Assembly: GCA_030833665.1 (NCBI GenBank)
Contig: JAURGT010000004.1
Span: 1-61,193, forward strand
DNA from: Miltoncostaeales bacterium
GTDB lineage: Bacteria > Actinomycetota > Thermoleophilia > Miltoncostaeales > Miltoncostaeaceae
Length of the DNA stretch: 61,193 nucleotides
Direction: 5' to 3'
Shown here: positions 28,311 to 39,369 of the stretch, one piece after another
How the letters are laid out: each line of letters starts with the position of its first letter
Position numbering within the stretch: position 1 is the stretch's first letter
Translations under genes and position numbers: made by a program
The notes under the pieces: generated by a model
Databases searched by the model: none
What the model saw: the letters and a program-made list of their open reading frames with translations, nothing else
Told to the model about the DNA's origin: nothing

Positions 28311-29441
28311 GTGACGCCGGGTTCCATGCCCCGCCGGTCGGGGATCCCCCGCATGCCCGCCCTTGACGGGGTGCGCGCCCTCGCCGTCGGGGCGGTGGTG
28401 ATGTTTCACCTGCCCGTCGCCCAGCTGGACGGGGGGTACATCGGCGTCGACCTCTTCCTGGTGCTCTCGGGGTACCTCATCACGTCGCTGCTCGTGGCCG
28501 AGGCCGAGGGCACCGGGCGCATCCGGCTCGGGTCGTTCTGGATGCGGCGCATCCGCAGGCTCATCCCCGCGCTCGTGGTGATGCTCGCGGTGAGCGCCGC
28601 GTGGATGGCCATCGTCGACTGGTCGCTCGTGACCCGGACCAAGACCATGCTGCTTGCCGGCCTGGGATACGTGACCAACTGGTACGTGATCGCCTCGCCG
28701 TGGATGCCCTACGACCCCGAGGCCCGGAGCGGTGCCTACGAGCACCTGTGGTCGCTCGCCGTCGAGGAGCAGTTCTACCTGGTGTGGCCGCTTGTGATGG
28801 GCGCCGTGATGGTGCTCTTCGGCCTTGGCCGGCGCACGTTGCTGGTCGGGGCCATCGCGGGCGCCGCCGCATCGGTGGCGTTGTCGTTTTTCATCTTCGA
28901 TGAGTCGTGGGAGTCGCAGACGCGTATCTACCTGGGCACCGACACCCGGGCCATCGCGCTCCTCATCGGCATCATCGCAGCGCTCGCGCTGCCCCCCGCG
29001 CGCTTCACCACCTGGCGGCTGCAGGGCGTGCGAGGAGGGCTGGTGGAGATGGCGGGCGTGGTGGGCCTGATCGGCACGTTCGGGCTGCTCGTGGGCTTCT
29101 CGCAGTCCCAGGCGCTGCTCTACCAGGGGGGCTTCGCCATCATCGCCGTGGTGGCCGGGCTACTGGTGGTCGCCGCCGCGCACCCCGATACGTCCACCAG
29201 CCGCCTCTTCGCCCTGGCACCACTGATCTGGATCGGCGCCCGGTCGTACGGCATCTACCTGTGGCACCTTCCGGTGATCGCGCTGATGACCCCCGAGTAC
29301 GGAGTGGACCTCCCGACCGGCTGGCTCTCCCTGCTGCAAGTGACGGTCACCGTGGCCATCGCCGCGGTGTCGTACCGCTTCATCGAGATGCCGATTCGGA
29401 GGAGGGGATTCCGAAAGGCCTTCGTCCATCGGGCTGGGTGA
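28311..29441 (+). CDS. Acyltransferase family 3 (OafA/YrhL-like) membrane protein
   Basis: 376 residues with about ten membrane helices. PALDGVRALAVGAVVMFHL carries the family histidine, and YIGVDLFLVLSGYLIT and FWMRRIRRLIPAL are the next signatures; GIYLWHLPVI is near the end. Such proteins move acyl (often acetyl) groups onto cell-surface polysaccharides or peptidoglycan. The extracellular SGNH partner domain found in some members is absent. A TAGATT hexamer 6 nt before GTG 28311 supports that start. Confidence 0.88.
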   Translation: MTPGSMPRRSGIPRMPALDGVRALAVGAVVMFHLPVAQLDGGYIGVDLFLVLSGYLITSLLVAEAEGTGRIRLGSFWMRRIRRLIPALVVMLAVSAAWMAIVDWSLVTRTKTMLLAGLGYVTNWYVIASPWMPYDPEARSGAYEHLWSLAVEEQFYLVWPLVMGAVMVLFGLGRRTLLVGAIAGAAASVALSFFIFDESWESQTRIYLGTDTRAIALLIGIIAALALPPARFTTWRLQGVRGGLVEMAGVVGLIGTFGLLVGFSQSQALLYQGGFAIIAVVAGLLVVAAAHPDTSTSRLFALAPLIWIGARSYGIYLWHLPVIALMTPEYGVDLPTGWLSLLQVTVTVAIAAVSYRFIEMPIRRRGFRKAFVHRAG

Positions 29442-29478
29442 CGTCGCCGACCCCGATGGAGGTTGCGTAGTCAGCCGC

Positions 29479-30243
29479 CTAGGGCAGGAGCGACTGCAGG
29501 CCCCACCTCTTGATGAGCACCTGGTACTGGCCGTTCTTCTTCATGGTGGCCAGCGCCCGGTTCATTGCGATGCGCAGGGCGTCCTGGTCGTTGTTGAAGG
29601 CCAGGGCATACTGCTGGTTGACCGGGATGACCCCCGCGTAGCGGAACTTGTCGGCGTTGTTCTTCACGTACCAGCGGGACTGGCCGTAGTCGTTGACGAC
29701 GGCGTCCACCTTGGCGTCGAGCAGCGCCTTGTAGGCGGCGGGCATGGTGGTGTACTGCAGCACCTTGGCCCCCTGGATTCCCTTCGCCACCGGAACGGCC
29801 GTGCTGCCCTCGAGCACGCCGATGGTCTCGCCGCGAAGGGATGTTCGCGTGCTGATGCCGGTGGTGCCACGCCGGGTGACGATTCCCATGTTGGCCTGCA
29901 GGTAGGGGCTGCCGAAGGTCACCTGCCCGGAGCGCTGCGGCGTGATCGTGATCGACGACGCCCCCATCATCGCGGTGCCGTTCTCCACCTGGTCGAGGAG
30001 GGTGTCGAAGGTGACGACCTTCCAGGTGACGGCCCGGACGCCGGCGATCTTCGCCGCCTGGTTGACCATCTGGATGTCGAAGCCCGTGAGCTTGCCGCCC
30101 CGGCGGATGTCAAACGGGCCGTTGCCGGCGATGGTGAGCGCGGTGACCACCCGGGGCACCTTCGCGCTTGCGGCCGACGCGCCCGCGAGGGCGGTGCCGG
30201 CTGCGGCGATGGCGACAAGGGCAAAGACAGGGCGGCGGCGCAT
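29479..30243 (-). CDS. ABC transporter substrate-binding protein, family 3
   Basis: 254 residues with a signal peptide (about 1-27). The amino-acid-binding (SBP_bac_3) fold is clear: GGKLTGFDIQMVNQAAKIAG, VTFDTLLDQVENGTAMMGASSITIT, GETIGVLEGSTAV and KALLDAKVDAVVNDYG. It probably binds a polar amino acid outside the membrane. No lipobox cysteine is seen, and no permease or ATPase gene is adjacent, so it is an orphan. Shine-Dalgarno ggagg precedes ATG. Confidence 0.85.
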   Translation of the reverse strand: MRRRPVFALVAIAAAGTALAGASAASAKVPRVVTALTIAGNGPFDIRRGGKLTGFDIQMVNQAAKIAGVRAVTWKVVTFDTLLDQVENGTAMMGASSITITPQRSGQVTFGSPYLQANMGIVTRRGTTGISTRTSLRGETIGVLEGSTAVPVAKGIQGAKVLQYTTMPAAYKALLDAKVDAVVNDYGQSRWYVKNNADKFRYAGVIPVNQQYALAFNNDQDALRIAMNRALATMKKNGQYQVLIKRWGLQSLLP

Positions 30244-30283
30244 GGATCCTCCGGTACGGGGTGGCGGGGCCGTGGTGAGCCCG

Positions 30284-33166
<2,883 letters not shown>

Positions 33167-33200
33167 GGTGCTCCTCGCTCGACTGCGATCGGAGCCCCCG

Positions 33201-33365
33201 CTGTCCATCTGCCTGAGAGATGCACCTCGTGAAGAGGCTTTCCCCATCGGCGGGGTGCTGATGCACCCTCTCTCCAGCGTCACCGCGCCCACCACGGTCC
33301 CTTGTGCCTGAGAGATTCCGGGGCGGTTGCTCCTTCGGCGCCGGCTCGAAGCCGGTCTCTCCCAC
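33201..33365 (-). promoter_or_regulatory. Tandem glycine riboswitch upstream of gcvP
   Basis: On the minus strand two aptamers occur in series. The first (about 33363-33303) runs from gggagagacc through gccgaaggagcaa to tctctcaggcacaa; the second (about 33277-33203) runs from ggagaga through gccgatggggaaagcc to tctctcaggcaga. Both have the conserved GGAGAG, CCGA-GGGGxAA and CUCUCAGGC elements of the glycine class. Glycine binding normally turns such genes on. The second aptamer ends about 35 nt before gcvP. Confidence 0.95.
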
Positions 33366-33437
33366 GGCGGGCGTTCGGTGGGGGAAACCTATCAGCGCCT
33401 CCCGGACGCGCCCGGGGGAACGCGTAAGGTGCCACCC

Positions 33438-33638
33438 ATGATCTTCCTTTACATCATTGCGATCATCGTCTACATCGCGTTGATCTTCATCACGATGGGC
33501 ATCGCGAACCAGAAGAACCGCAGCGTGCTGGGGTTCGGAATCCTCGCGGTGTTCGTGCCGCTGATCGCTCTCATCATCGTCCTAATCATCAACCCCGGGA
33601 AGCCGGGCGCGGCCATCGAGGATGGCCCTGTCGAATAG
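33438..33638 (+). CDS. Small two-helix membrane protein (66 aa)
   Basis: Two hydrophobic segments (IFLYIIAIIVYIALIFITMG and GFGILAVFVPLIALIIVLII) separated by NQKNRS, with a short acidic tail. No family recognised. TAAGGT lies 7 nt before ATG, indicating a leaderless transcript. Followed by a 13-bp terminator hairpin. Confidence 0.65.
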   Translation: MIFLYIIAIIVYIALIFITMGIANQKNRSVLGFGILAVFVPLIALIIVLIINPGKPGAAIEDGPVE

Positions 33639-33644
33639 GTAGGC

Positions 33645-33675
33645 CACGCCGGGCGCGCATCTCGCGCCCGGCGTG
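33645..33675. terminator. 13-bp perfect hairpin after the small membrane protein
   Basis: Arms 33645-33657 (cacgccgggcgcg) and 33663-33675 pair perfectly around a 5-nt loop. No T-run follows, as is usual in GC-rich actinobacteria. Confidence 0.65.
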
Positions 33676-33691
33676 ATGCCTCCCCTCCCGC

Positions 33692-33721
33692 GCGCGCCCT
33701 GGGCAATCGTCCCGGGCGCGC
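33692..33721 (-). terminator. 11-bp hairpin after the lipase gene
   Basis: gcgcgccc (33692-33699) pairs with gggcgcgc (33714-33721), and ggg pairs with ccc inside, with one bulged T and a 7-nt loop. It lies 7 bp past the lipase stop on the minus strand. Confidence 0.55.
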
Positions 33722-33727
33722 CGCCGC

Positions 33728-35011
33728 TCAGGTTGCCGGCGGGGTGGCCGGGGCCACGGGGAGTGGGAGCCCGCAACTGTCGGGCATGGCGCCATTCCGC
33801 CATGCCTGCGCCATCCATTGGATGGCCGATGGACCGATGGTGATGGCCGTCTGCTGGTGCGTCACATCGCTGATCCACATCGTTGCGATGCGTGATCCGC
33901 TCGCGCACCAGTCCTTCACCACCGCGGCCGTCGTGGAGGGCAGCACGACCTGATCCGTGGTGCTCTGGCCGATGAACAGCGGTACCCCCGCGGGCGGGGG
34001 CACCGAGGCGTTCTCGGCGATGCGTCGGCGCCACGCCGGGACGTCCCATGGGCTCGCCCGGAAGAAGTTCTGCCCGAGGACGTCCTGGCGGAAGAGCGCG
34101 ACGAGGCCCGCCGCCTCGATGCAGTCGTCGAGAATGTCCTGCCAGTGGTTCTCGCCATTGGCGGTCAGCACCTGCGCGCGCGTCAGTTCGGGATAGAACG
34201 CAGGCCACGTGCCCGCGACGTCACTGCCGATCACCCACGCGTTCGCGGTGTCCCATTCGAGGTTCATCAGCATCGGCAACTGGGCGGCCGGGGCCGCGGC
34301 CGCGACGCCGATCAGAGGCAACTCGGGTGCGTACGAGGGGGCGAGGTGCGCGGTGGCGAGCGCGCTGTGGCCGCCCTGGGAGTGGCCCCAGACGATCCAC
34401 CGCGCGCCTGCGCGCGCGCGGGCCACGTTCCGCGCGGCGCGGACGGAGTTGATGACGTCGCGGGCCTCCTCGGCGCCCACGAGGTACCCGGACTCGCCGG
34501 GCGTGCCGAGCCCGGCGTAGTCGGTGGCCGTGACCACCCACCCGAGCGACATCATCTGCGCGACCCACGGGATCTTGGTGATCGGGGCGGGAAGCCGTGA
34601 CGGCGCGCACTGGTCGCCCAGGCCGATCGTGCCGTGGGCCCAGGCGACGACCGGGCGCCCCGCCGACGGCGCGGGGCGGTCGGGCACGAACACCATTCCG
34701 CTCGCCACCCTCGGCGTGCCGTCGCCGCGCTGCGACATGTAGAGGATGCGCAGGGCGCTGCCCCCCGGCACGGCGATGCCCAGCGGCTCGGACCTGAGAA
34801 TGGTCCCCGGCGTGACGTCGGGAAGCGGGTCCGGGGGTTGGTAGAAGGGCGCGAGGGCGTCCTGTCGCTCATCCGCGCGGGCGTCGGCAGTGATGGTCAG
34901 CACGATCCAGGCGAGGATCGCCGTGAGCACCGCAACGATGACGATCCACACCACCGGATGCCGGAGGCGGCCGGGGATGCGTGGATCGTCGCCGGGGGAC
35001 GTCTGGCTCAT
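33728..35011 (-). CDS. Secretory lipase-like alpha/beta hydrolase, membrane-anchored
   Basis: 427 residues. An N-terminal membrane helix (VVWIVIVAVLTAILAWIVLTI, about 21-41) is followed by a fungal-type secretory lipase (LIP) fold: VAWAHGTIGLGDQCAPS, the nucleophile elbow WGHSQGGHSALAT, and late Asp/His candidates in GQSTTDQVV and VTHQQTA. It probably hydrolyses esters or lipids at the outer face of the membrane. ATG 35011 is chosen because TACCGT ends 6 nt upstream; ATG 35032 would add seven residues. Confidence 0.82.
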   Translation of the reverse strand: MSQTSPGDDPRIPGRLRHPVVWIVIVAVLTAILAWIVLTITADARADERQDALAPFYQPPDPLPDVTPGTILRSEPLGIAVPGGSALRILYMSQRGDGTPRVASGMVFVPDRPAPSAGRPVVAWAHGTIGLGDQCAPSRLPAPITKIPWVAQMMSLGWVVTATDYAGLGTPGESGYLVGAEEARDVINSVRAARNVARARAGARWIVWGHSQGGHSALATAHLAPSYAPELPLIGVAAAAPAAQLPMLMNLEWDTANAWVIGSDVAGTWPAFYPELTRAQVLTANGENHWQDILDDCIEAAGLVALFRQDVLGQNFFRASPWDVPAWRRRIAENASVPPPAGVPLFIGQSTTDQVVLPSTTAAVVKDWCASGSRIATMWISDVTHQQTAITIGPSAIQWMAQAWRNGAMPDSCGLPLPVAPATPPAT

Positions 35012-35017
35012 GGGGAA

Positions 35018-35045
35018 ACGGTACAGGCCCATCGCGGGATACAGT
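35018..35045. promoter_or_regulatory. Divergent -10 elements for the lipase and flavin reductase
   Basis: TACCGT (minus, 35018-35023) lies 6 nt before ATG 35011, and TACAGT (plus, 35040-35045) lies 6 nt before ATG 35052. The back-to-back arrangement fixes both starts and implies two leaderless transcripts from about 40 bp. Confidence 0.5.
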
Positions 35046-35051
35046 CACGGC

Positions 35052-35561
35052 ATGGCGAACTCGCATCTTCCCGGCGTGGAGCCGGACGACTTCAAGGCGG
35101 CCCTCGGTAGCTGGGCCAGCGGCATCACGGTGGTCACCGCGCAGGGCCCCGACGGCCCGGTCGGCCTCACGGCGTCGGCGTTCTCGTCGTTGTCGCTGCA
35201 CCCCCCGCTGGTGCTGGTGTGCGTCGGGCAGGCCTCGTACCACCACGACCACCTCGTGCAGGCCGACGGATTCGGCGTGCACATTCTCGATGCCACTCAG
35301 GAGGAGGTGTCGAACACCTTCGCGTTCAAGCGCGAGGACCGCTTCGCGGGGCTCGAGGTGCAGGAGGGCCCGCTCGGGGCGCCGCTGCTGCCGGGGTGCC
35401 TTGCGCGCCTCGCGTGCGAGCGGCATGAGGTGGTCGCCGGTGGTGACCACTCGATCCTCATCGGCCGCGTTCTGCAGGCCGAGGCGACCGACGGCACGCC
35501 GCTCGCCTGGTGGCAGGGCGGCTACCGCCGCCTCGCCGACGCCGACGCCGACGCCGGCTAG
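35052..35561 (+). CDS. Flavin reductase-like domain protein
   Basis: 169 residues. FKAALGSWASGITVVTAQ, GLTASAFSSLSLHPPLVLVC and HDHLVQADGFGVHIL are the FMN-binding signatures of short-chain flavin reductases, which supply reduced flavin to monooxygenases or act as FMN-dependent reductases. No partner oxygenase is adjacent. The C-terminus is a repetitive DADADAG tail encoded by a 6-bp repeat that leads into the 7-bp repeat over the stop. Confidence 0.88.
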   Translation: MANSHLPGVEPDDFKAALGSWASGITVVTAQGPDGPVGLTASAFSSLSLHPPLVLVCVGQASYHHDHLVQADGFGVHILDATQEEVSNTFAFKREDRFAGLEVQEGPLGAPLLPGCLARLACERHEVVAGGDHSILIGRVLQAEATDGTPLAWWQGGYRRLADADADAG

Positions 35562-35583
35562 GGGCTAGGGGCTAGGGGCTAGG
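35558..35583. repeat. 7-bp tandem repeat (ctagggg) containing both convergent stop codons
   Basis: Three and a half copies of ctagggg. The first contains the TAG of the flavin reductase gene, and the last supplies the minus-strand stop of the MFS gene. It separates two convergent genes by 17 bp. Confidence 0.85.
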
Positions 35584-37006
35584 CGCCCCCAGGTTCCACC
35601 GTGGCGGCCACGGTGGGCGCCGGCCGGGAGCGGGGGATGGCGAAGGCGGCCGCAACCGCGCCCAGGGCCACGAAGCCCGCCACCACGAGCGCCAGCGAGT
35701 AGCCCCCGGCCAGGGCTGAGAGCTGTGGCTCATCGGTGGCCAGCGTGGCGCTGTGCGTGGCCGCGATGGTGGCCAGCACCCCGAGGCCCACGGCGCCGCC
35801 GATCTGCCGGTTGCTGTTGATGAGCCCCGATGCCAGGCCGGCCTCGTGCGGCGCAACGCCCGCGGTGGCCGCCCAGGTGCTCGGCGGGAACGCCAGCCCG
35901 AGCCCGATCGACACAAGGATGATGGGCCCGAGTATGTCGGTCACGTACGAGCCGTCGGCGCTCAGGCCGGACATCCAGAAGAGCGCCGACGAGATCATCA
36001 GCCCGGCCGCCACCAGCAGGGGGCGCGGCCCGAAGCGCGGCACGAGCCGTCCGCCCGCCTGCGAGGCCGCGATGATCGCCAGGGCGGCAGGGATGAAGCT
36101 CAGGCCCGCGATGAGGGGGCTCTGGCCGAGCACCAGCTGCAGGTAGAGCGACACGAAGTACCACATGGCGAACATCGACGCGCCCACGCAGAACATTGCG
36201 ATGTTCGACGCCGTGAGCGCGCGCGATCGGAAGATGCGCAGCGGCGCGATGGGCGCGCGCGCCACCTTCAGCTCGATGACGGCGAAGAGCGCGATGAGCA
36301 CCACCGACGCCGCGAGCGGCACCGCCGTCCACGCCGACGCCCATCCATGGGTCTCGCTCTGCACCACCCCGAACACCAGGGCGGTAAGCCCGAGCGTGAC
36401 TGTCACCGCACCGCCGATGTCGAGGCTGCGGTCGCGGGTGTCGGCGCGGCTCTCCCTGAGCAGGGCGCGGGCGGCGATGACCCCCAGCACTCCCACCGGC
36501 AGGTTGATGAGGAAGATCCAGCGCCACGAGAGGAGGTCGGTGAGGATCCCCCCGACCAGCACCCCCGCCGCGCCCCCGCTGGCGAGCGATGCCCCCCACC
36601 AGCCGAGCGCATAGGCGCGCTCGCGTGGCTGGGTGAACGTGATGGTGATGATGGTGAGCGTGACCGGCGCGAGGATCGCCGCGCCGAGGCCCTGGATGGC
36701 GCGTGCCGCGATGAGCGTGCCCGAAGTGGGGGCGAGTCCGCACACCAGCGATGCCGCGGTGAACACCAGCAGCGCCACGAGGAACATCCGGCGCCGCCCG
36801 AAGAGATCTGCCGTGCGGCCGCCGAGCAGCAGGAACCCCGCGTAGGTGAGGGTGTAGGCGTTCACGACCCACTGCAGCCCGGTGGCGCTGAAGCCCAGGT
36901 CGGCGCGCATGGCGGGCAGCGCCACGTTGACCACCGCGACGTCGAGCACCACCATGAAGTTGCCCAGGCACGCGAGAAGCAGGATGAGGCGCTTGCGCTC
37001 CGCCAT
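35579..37006 (-). CDS. MFS drug exporter, DHA2 (EmrB/QacA) family
   Basis: 475 residues and about 14 helices. Signatures: LDVAVVNVALPAMRADLG in helix 1, GGRTADLFGRRRMFL (motif A), RAIQGLGAAILAPVTL (motif B/C region) and SWRWIFLINLPVG. These mark proton-driven multidrug efflux proteins. The gene starts 12 bp after the thioredoxin-like gene on the same strand, so they form an operon. Confidence 0.92.
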   Translation of the reverse strand: MAERKRLILLLACLGNFMVVLDVAVVNVALPAMRADLGFSATGLQWVVNAYTLTYAGFLLLGGRTADLFGRRRMFLVALLVFTAASLVCGLAPTSGTLIAARAIQGLGAAILAPVTLTIITITFTQPRERAYALGWWGASLASGGAAGVLVGGILTDLLSWRWIFLINLPVGVLGVIAARALLRESRADTRDRSLDIGGAVTVTLGLTALVFGVVQSETHGWASAWTAVPLAASVVLIALFAVIELKVARAPIAPLRIFRSRALTASNIAMFCVGASMFAMWYFVSLYLQLVLGQSPLIAGLSFIPAALAIIAASQAGGRLVPRFGPRPLLVAAGLMISSALFWMSGLSADGSYVTDILGPIILVSIGLGLAFPPSTWAATAGVAPHEAGLASGLINSNRQIGGAVGLGVLATIAATHSATLATDEPQLSALAGGYSLALVVAGFVALGAVAAAFAIPRSRPAPTVAATVEPGGA

Positions 37007-37017
37007 GTCGGCCGGTC

Positions 37018-37560
37018 TCAGCGGCGCCACTTCACCGAGCAGCCCACGGCGGGCGTCTCGGCGGCGGCGACATCCTGCCCGCGCATCACGGCCAGGGCGG
37101 CATCGCGCAGCCAGTGGGCGGTCACGCCCTCGGGCTGCCACGAGTCGTCGATGGCGCCGCGGTAGCGCAGTTGCCTGTCGGCGTCGAGCAGGAACACCTC
37201 GGGAGTGCGCTCCGCGCCATACGCCCGTGCGACCTCCTGCATCGCGTCGTGCGCGTAGCGGAACACGGTGCCGGTCTGGCGCACCTTCTCCACCATGGCG
37301 TCGAACGAGTCGGCCGGGTAGGCGACGGCGTCGTTGCTGTTGATGCAGATCACCACCAGGCCGCGGTCGGCGAGCTCCTCGGCCAGGTCATTCAGTCGCC
37401 CGAGCCAGGCATTCACATAGGGGCAGTGGTTGCACCAGAAGACCACGGCGATGGCCTGCGCGCCGGGGAGGTCGGCGAGGTCGACCGTGCGCCCATCGGT
37501 GAGGGGCAGGGTGAATCCCGGGGCGGTGTCGCCGATGCCGAGCGCGGGCGGGTGGCTCAT
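37018..37560 (-). CDS. Thioredoxin-like (AhpC/TSA-type) protein
   Basis: 180 residues. LGIGDTAPGFTLPLTDGRTVDL opens a peroxiredoxin-like fold; the redox motif is VFWCNHCPYV (CxxC), and TPEVFLLDADRQLRYRGAIDD is the cis-proline region. No signal peptide, so cytoplasmic. CNHC instead of CGPC is typical of a thioredoxin subfamily of unknown partner. TACGAT ends 6 nt before ATG 37560. It is the first gene of the operon with the MFS exporter. Confidence 0.85.
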   Translation of the reverse strand: MSHPPALGIGDTAPGFTLPLTDGRTVDLADLPGAQAIAVVFWCNHCPYVNAWLGRLNDLAEELADRGLVVICINSNDAVAYPADSFDAMVEKVRQTGTVFRYAHDAMQEVARAYGAERTPEVFLLDADRQLRYRGAIDDSWQPEGVTAHWLRDAALAVMRGQDVAAAETPAVGCSVKWRR

Positions 37561-37644
37561 GGATCCATCGTAACGCCGGTGCAGCGCGCCCCTGCACGTG
37601 GGCGGGGCACCCTCGGGCCGGGGCGCCCCGTAGGGTTATGGGTG

Positions 37645-38466
37645 ATGGACGCATCGCCCGACAGCCCGATCGGCGTGTTTGACTCCGGCGTGGGTGGCCT
37701 CACGGTGCTCGACGAGTGCCTCGCCCGCCTGCCCCCGGAGCACTTCGTGTACTTCGGTGACACCGACTGGTTCCCGTACGGCGACAAGTCGCCCGAGCAG
37801 CTGCGCGGGCGGTCGGAGGCCATCGCGCGCTGGCTGGTGGGGCAGGGCGCCAAGTTGATCGTGGTTGCGTGCAACACAGCTACCGCTGCGGCGCTCGCGC
37901 ACCTGCAGACGCGCTTTGACGTGCCGGTGATGGGGGTGATGACCGCCGAGAGCCAGGCGGCGGTGCAATCGAGCCGCTCGCGGCGCATCGGGCTGCTGGC
38001 CACCGAGGCCACGGTGGCATCAGGCTCGTACCAGCGGATGATCATCGCGCATGACGCCGGCGCGGAGGTGACGGCCGTGGCGTGCCCGGGGCTGGCATCG
38101 GCGATCCAGCGCGACAGCCCCTACGACGAGGAGATCGTGGAGATGGTGCGCGACTACACCGCGCCGCTTCGCACCGCGCGGGTGGACACGGTGATCCTCG
38201 GCTGCACGCACTATCCGATGGTGGAGAAGCTCATCCGGCGCAACGTGCCGGCCGATGCCGTGCTCATCTCGTCGGGCGAGGAGATCGCGCGCGAGATCGC
38301 CGTCACCCTCGAACGCCAGGGCATGCTGAGGCCCGGCGGCGAGGGCGACTACCGCTTCGCATGCTCGGGCGACCCGGCGGCGTTCCGCAGCATCGGCTCG
38401 CGCTTCCTGCAGATGCCGTTCGGCGACGTGGAGCAGGTGGACCCGGGCTTCATCGACGTGGCGTAG
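37645..38466 (+). CDS. murI: Glutamate racemase
   Basis: Converts L- to D-glutamate for peptidoglycan. 273 residues with GVFDSGVGGLTVL at the N-terminus, first catalytic Cys in VVACNTATAAAL and the second in ILGCTHYPMV. Start ATG 37645 is supported by TAGGGT 8 nt upstream. It is followed after 3 bp by two alpha/beta hydrolase genes in one apparent operon. Confidence 0.96.
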   Translation: MDASPDSPIGVFDSGVGGLTVLDECLARLPPEHFVYFGDTDWFPYGDKSPEQLRGRSEAIARWLVGQGAKLIVVACNTATAAALAHLQTRFDVPVMGVMTAESQAAVQSSRSRRIGLLATEATVASGSYQRMIIAHDAGAEVTAVACPGLASAIQRDSPYDEEIVEMVRDYTAPLRTARVDTVILGCTHYPMVEKLIRRNVPADAVLISSGEEIAREIAVTLERQGMLRPGGEGDYRFACSGDPAAFRSIGSRFLQMPFGDVEQVDPGFIDVA

Positions 38467-38469
38467 GCC

Positions 38470-39369
38470 ATGGCGGTCGAGCGCATCCTCGCCACCATCA
38501 CCGCCGAGGATGGCGAGGTGCACGACGCCCTGCTGCACATCGACGACCGGCCCACCCGTGTGCGCGAGCGGGCCACCGGGCGGCGCACCGCGGTGATCCA
38601 CGTGCACGGGATCATGGGCAATTTCCTCGTGGGCACCCTGCGGTTCCTCCCGGGGCGCATCGCGCGCCTGGGGTTTCCCACGTTGGTGGTGGAGACCCGC
38701 ATGGGCAACGTGGGGCAGCTGTTCGGCAAGGCGATCTTCGACGATGCCGTTCGCGATATCGCCGCTGCCTGGAGTTGGCTGCAGGTGCAGGGTTACGACC
38801 ACGTGGTGGTGTGCGGCTACTCCAGCGGCGCCACGCTCGCGGCGCGGTACGTGGCCACGCACCCGTTCCACGCGGTGCGCGGGCTCATCTCCATCTCGGG
38901 GCCGTGGGGGCTGCCGGAGTCGCTCGAGCAGCGCAGCCGCCATTGGGGCGCCGATCCCACCTACGACGAGATCGTCGCGCGCCTGACCGAGGTGGTGGGG
39001 GAGGGCACCCCCGACAGCCCGGCCGACGACCGGCTGTTCGTGATTGAGCAGAGCCGCGGCCCCACGCGCCGTCCGAAGGACAGCGAGGTGTACACCTATC
39101 GAACCTGGTGGCACTCGCGCGGCCCCGAGGCCCACGCCGCGCAGGCGTACCGGCAGCTGCCGCACGTGACGGTGCCGGCCCTCTTCACCCAGGGCGACGC
39201 CGACGACGTGGTTGCGCCCGAGGAGGCCCAGCGGCAGGCCGACCTGATGAGGGACTCGGGCAATGAGCGCGTGCACGTGGCGTGGGTGCCGGGGGCCACG
39301 CACTTCTACAAGGGGCAGGAGATCCTTCTGGTGGACGCCATCGCGGCGTTCCTGAGGGAGATCGCGTGA
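38470..39369 (+). CDS. Alpha/beta hydrolase
   Basis: 299 residues. Oxyanion segment VIHVHGIMGNF, nucleophile elbow CGYSSGA (serine), acid candidate in FTQGDADDVVAPE and His in GATHFYKG. It is paralogous to the next gene, sharing YTYRTWWHSRGPE with WTYATWWSSRGPE there. Substrate unknown. Linked to murI, perhaps as an esterase of envelope metabolism (inference). Confidence 0.82.
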   Translation: MAVERILATITAEDGEVHDALLHIDDRPTRVRERATGRRTAVIHVHGIMGNFLVGTLRFLPGRIARLGFPTLVVETRMGNVGQLFGKAIFDDAVRDIAAAWSWLQVQGYDHVVVCGYSSGATLAARYVATHPFHAVRGLISISGPWGLPESLEQRSRHWGADPTYDEIVARLTEVVGEGTPDSPADDRLFVIEQSRGPTRRPKDSEVYTYRTWWHSRGPEAHAAQAYRQLPHVTVPALFTQGDADDVVAPEEAQRQADLMRDSGNERVHVAWVPGATHFYKGQEILLVDAIAAFLREIA

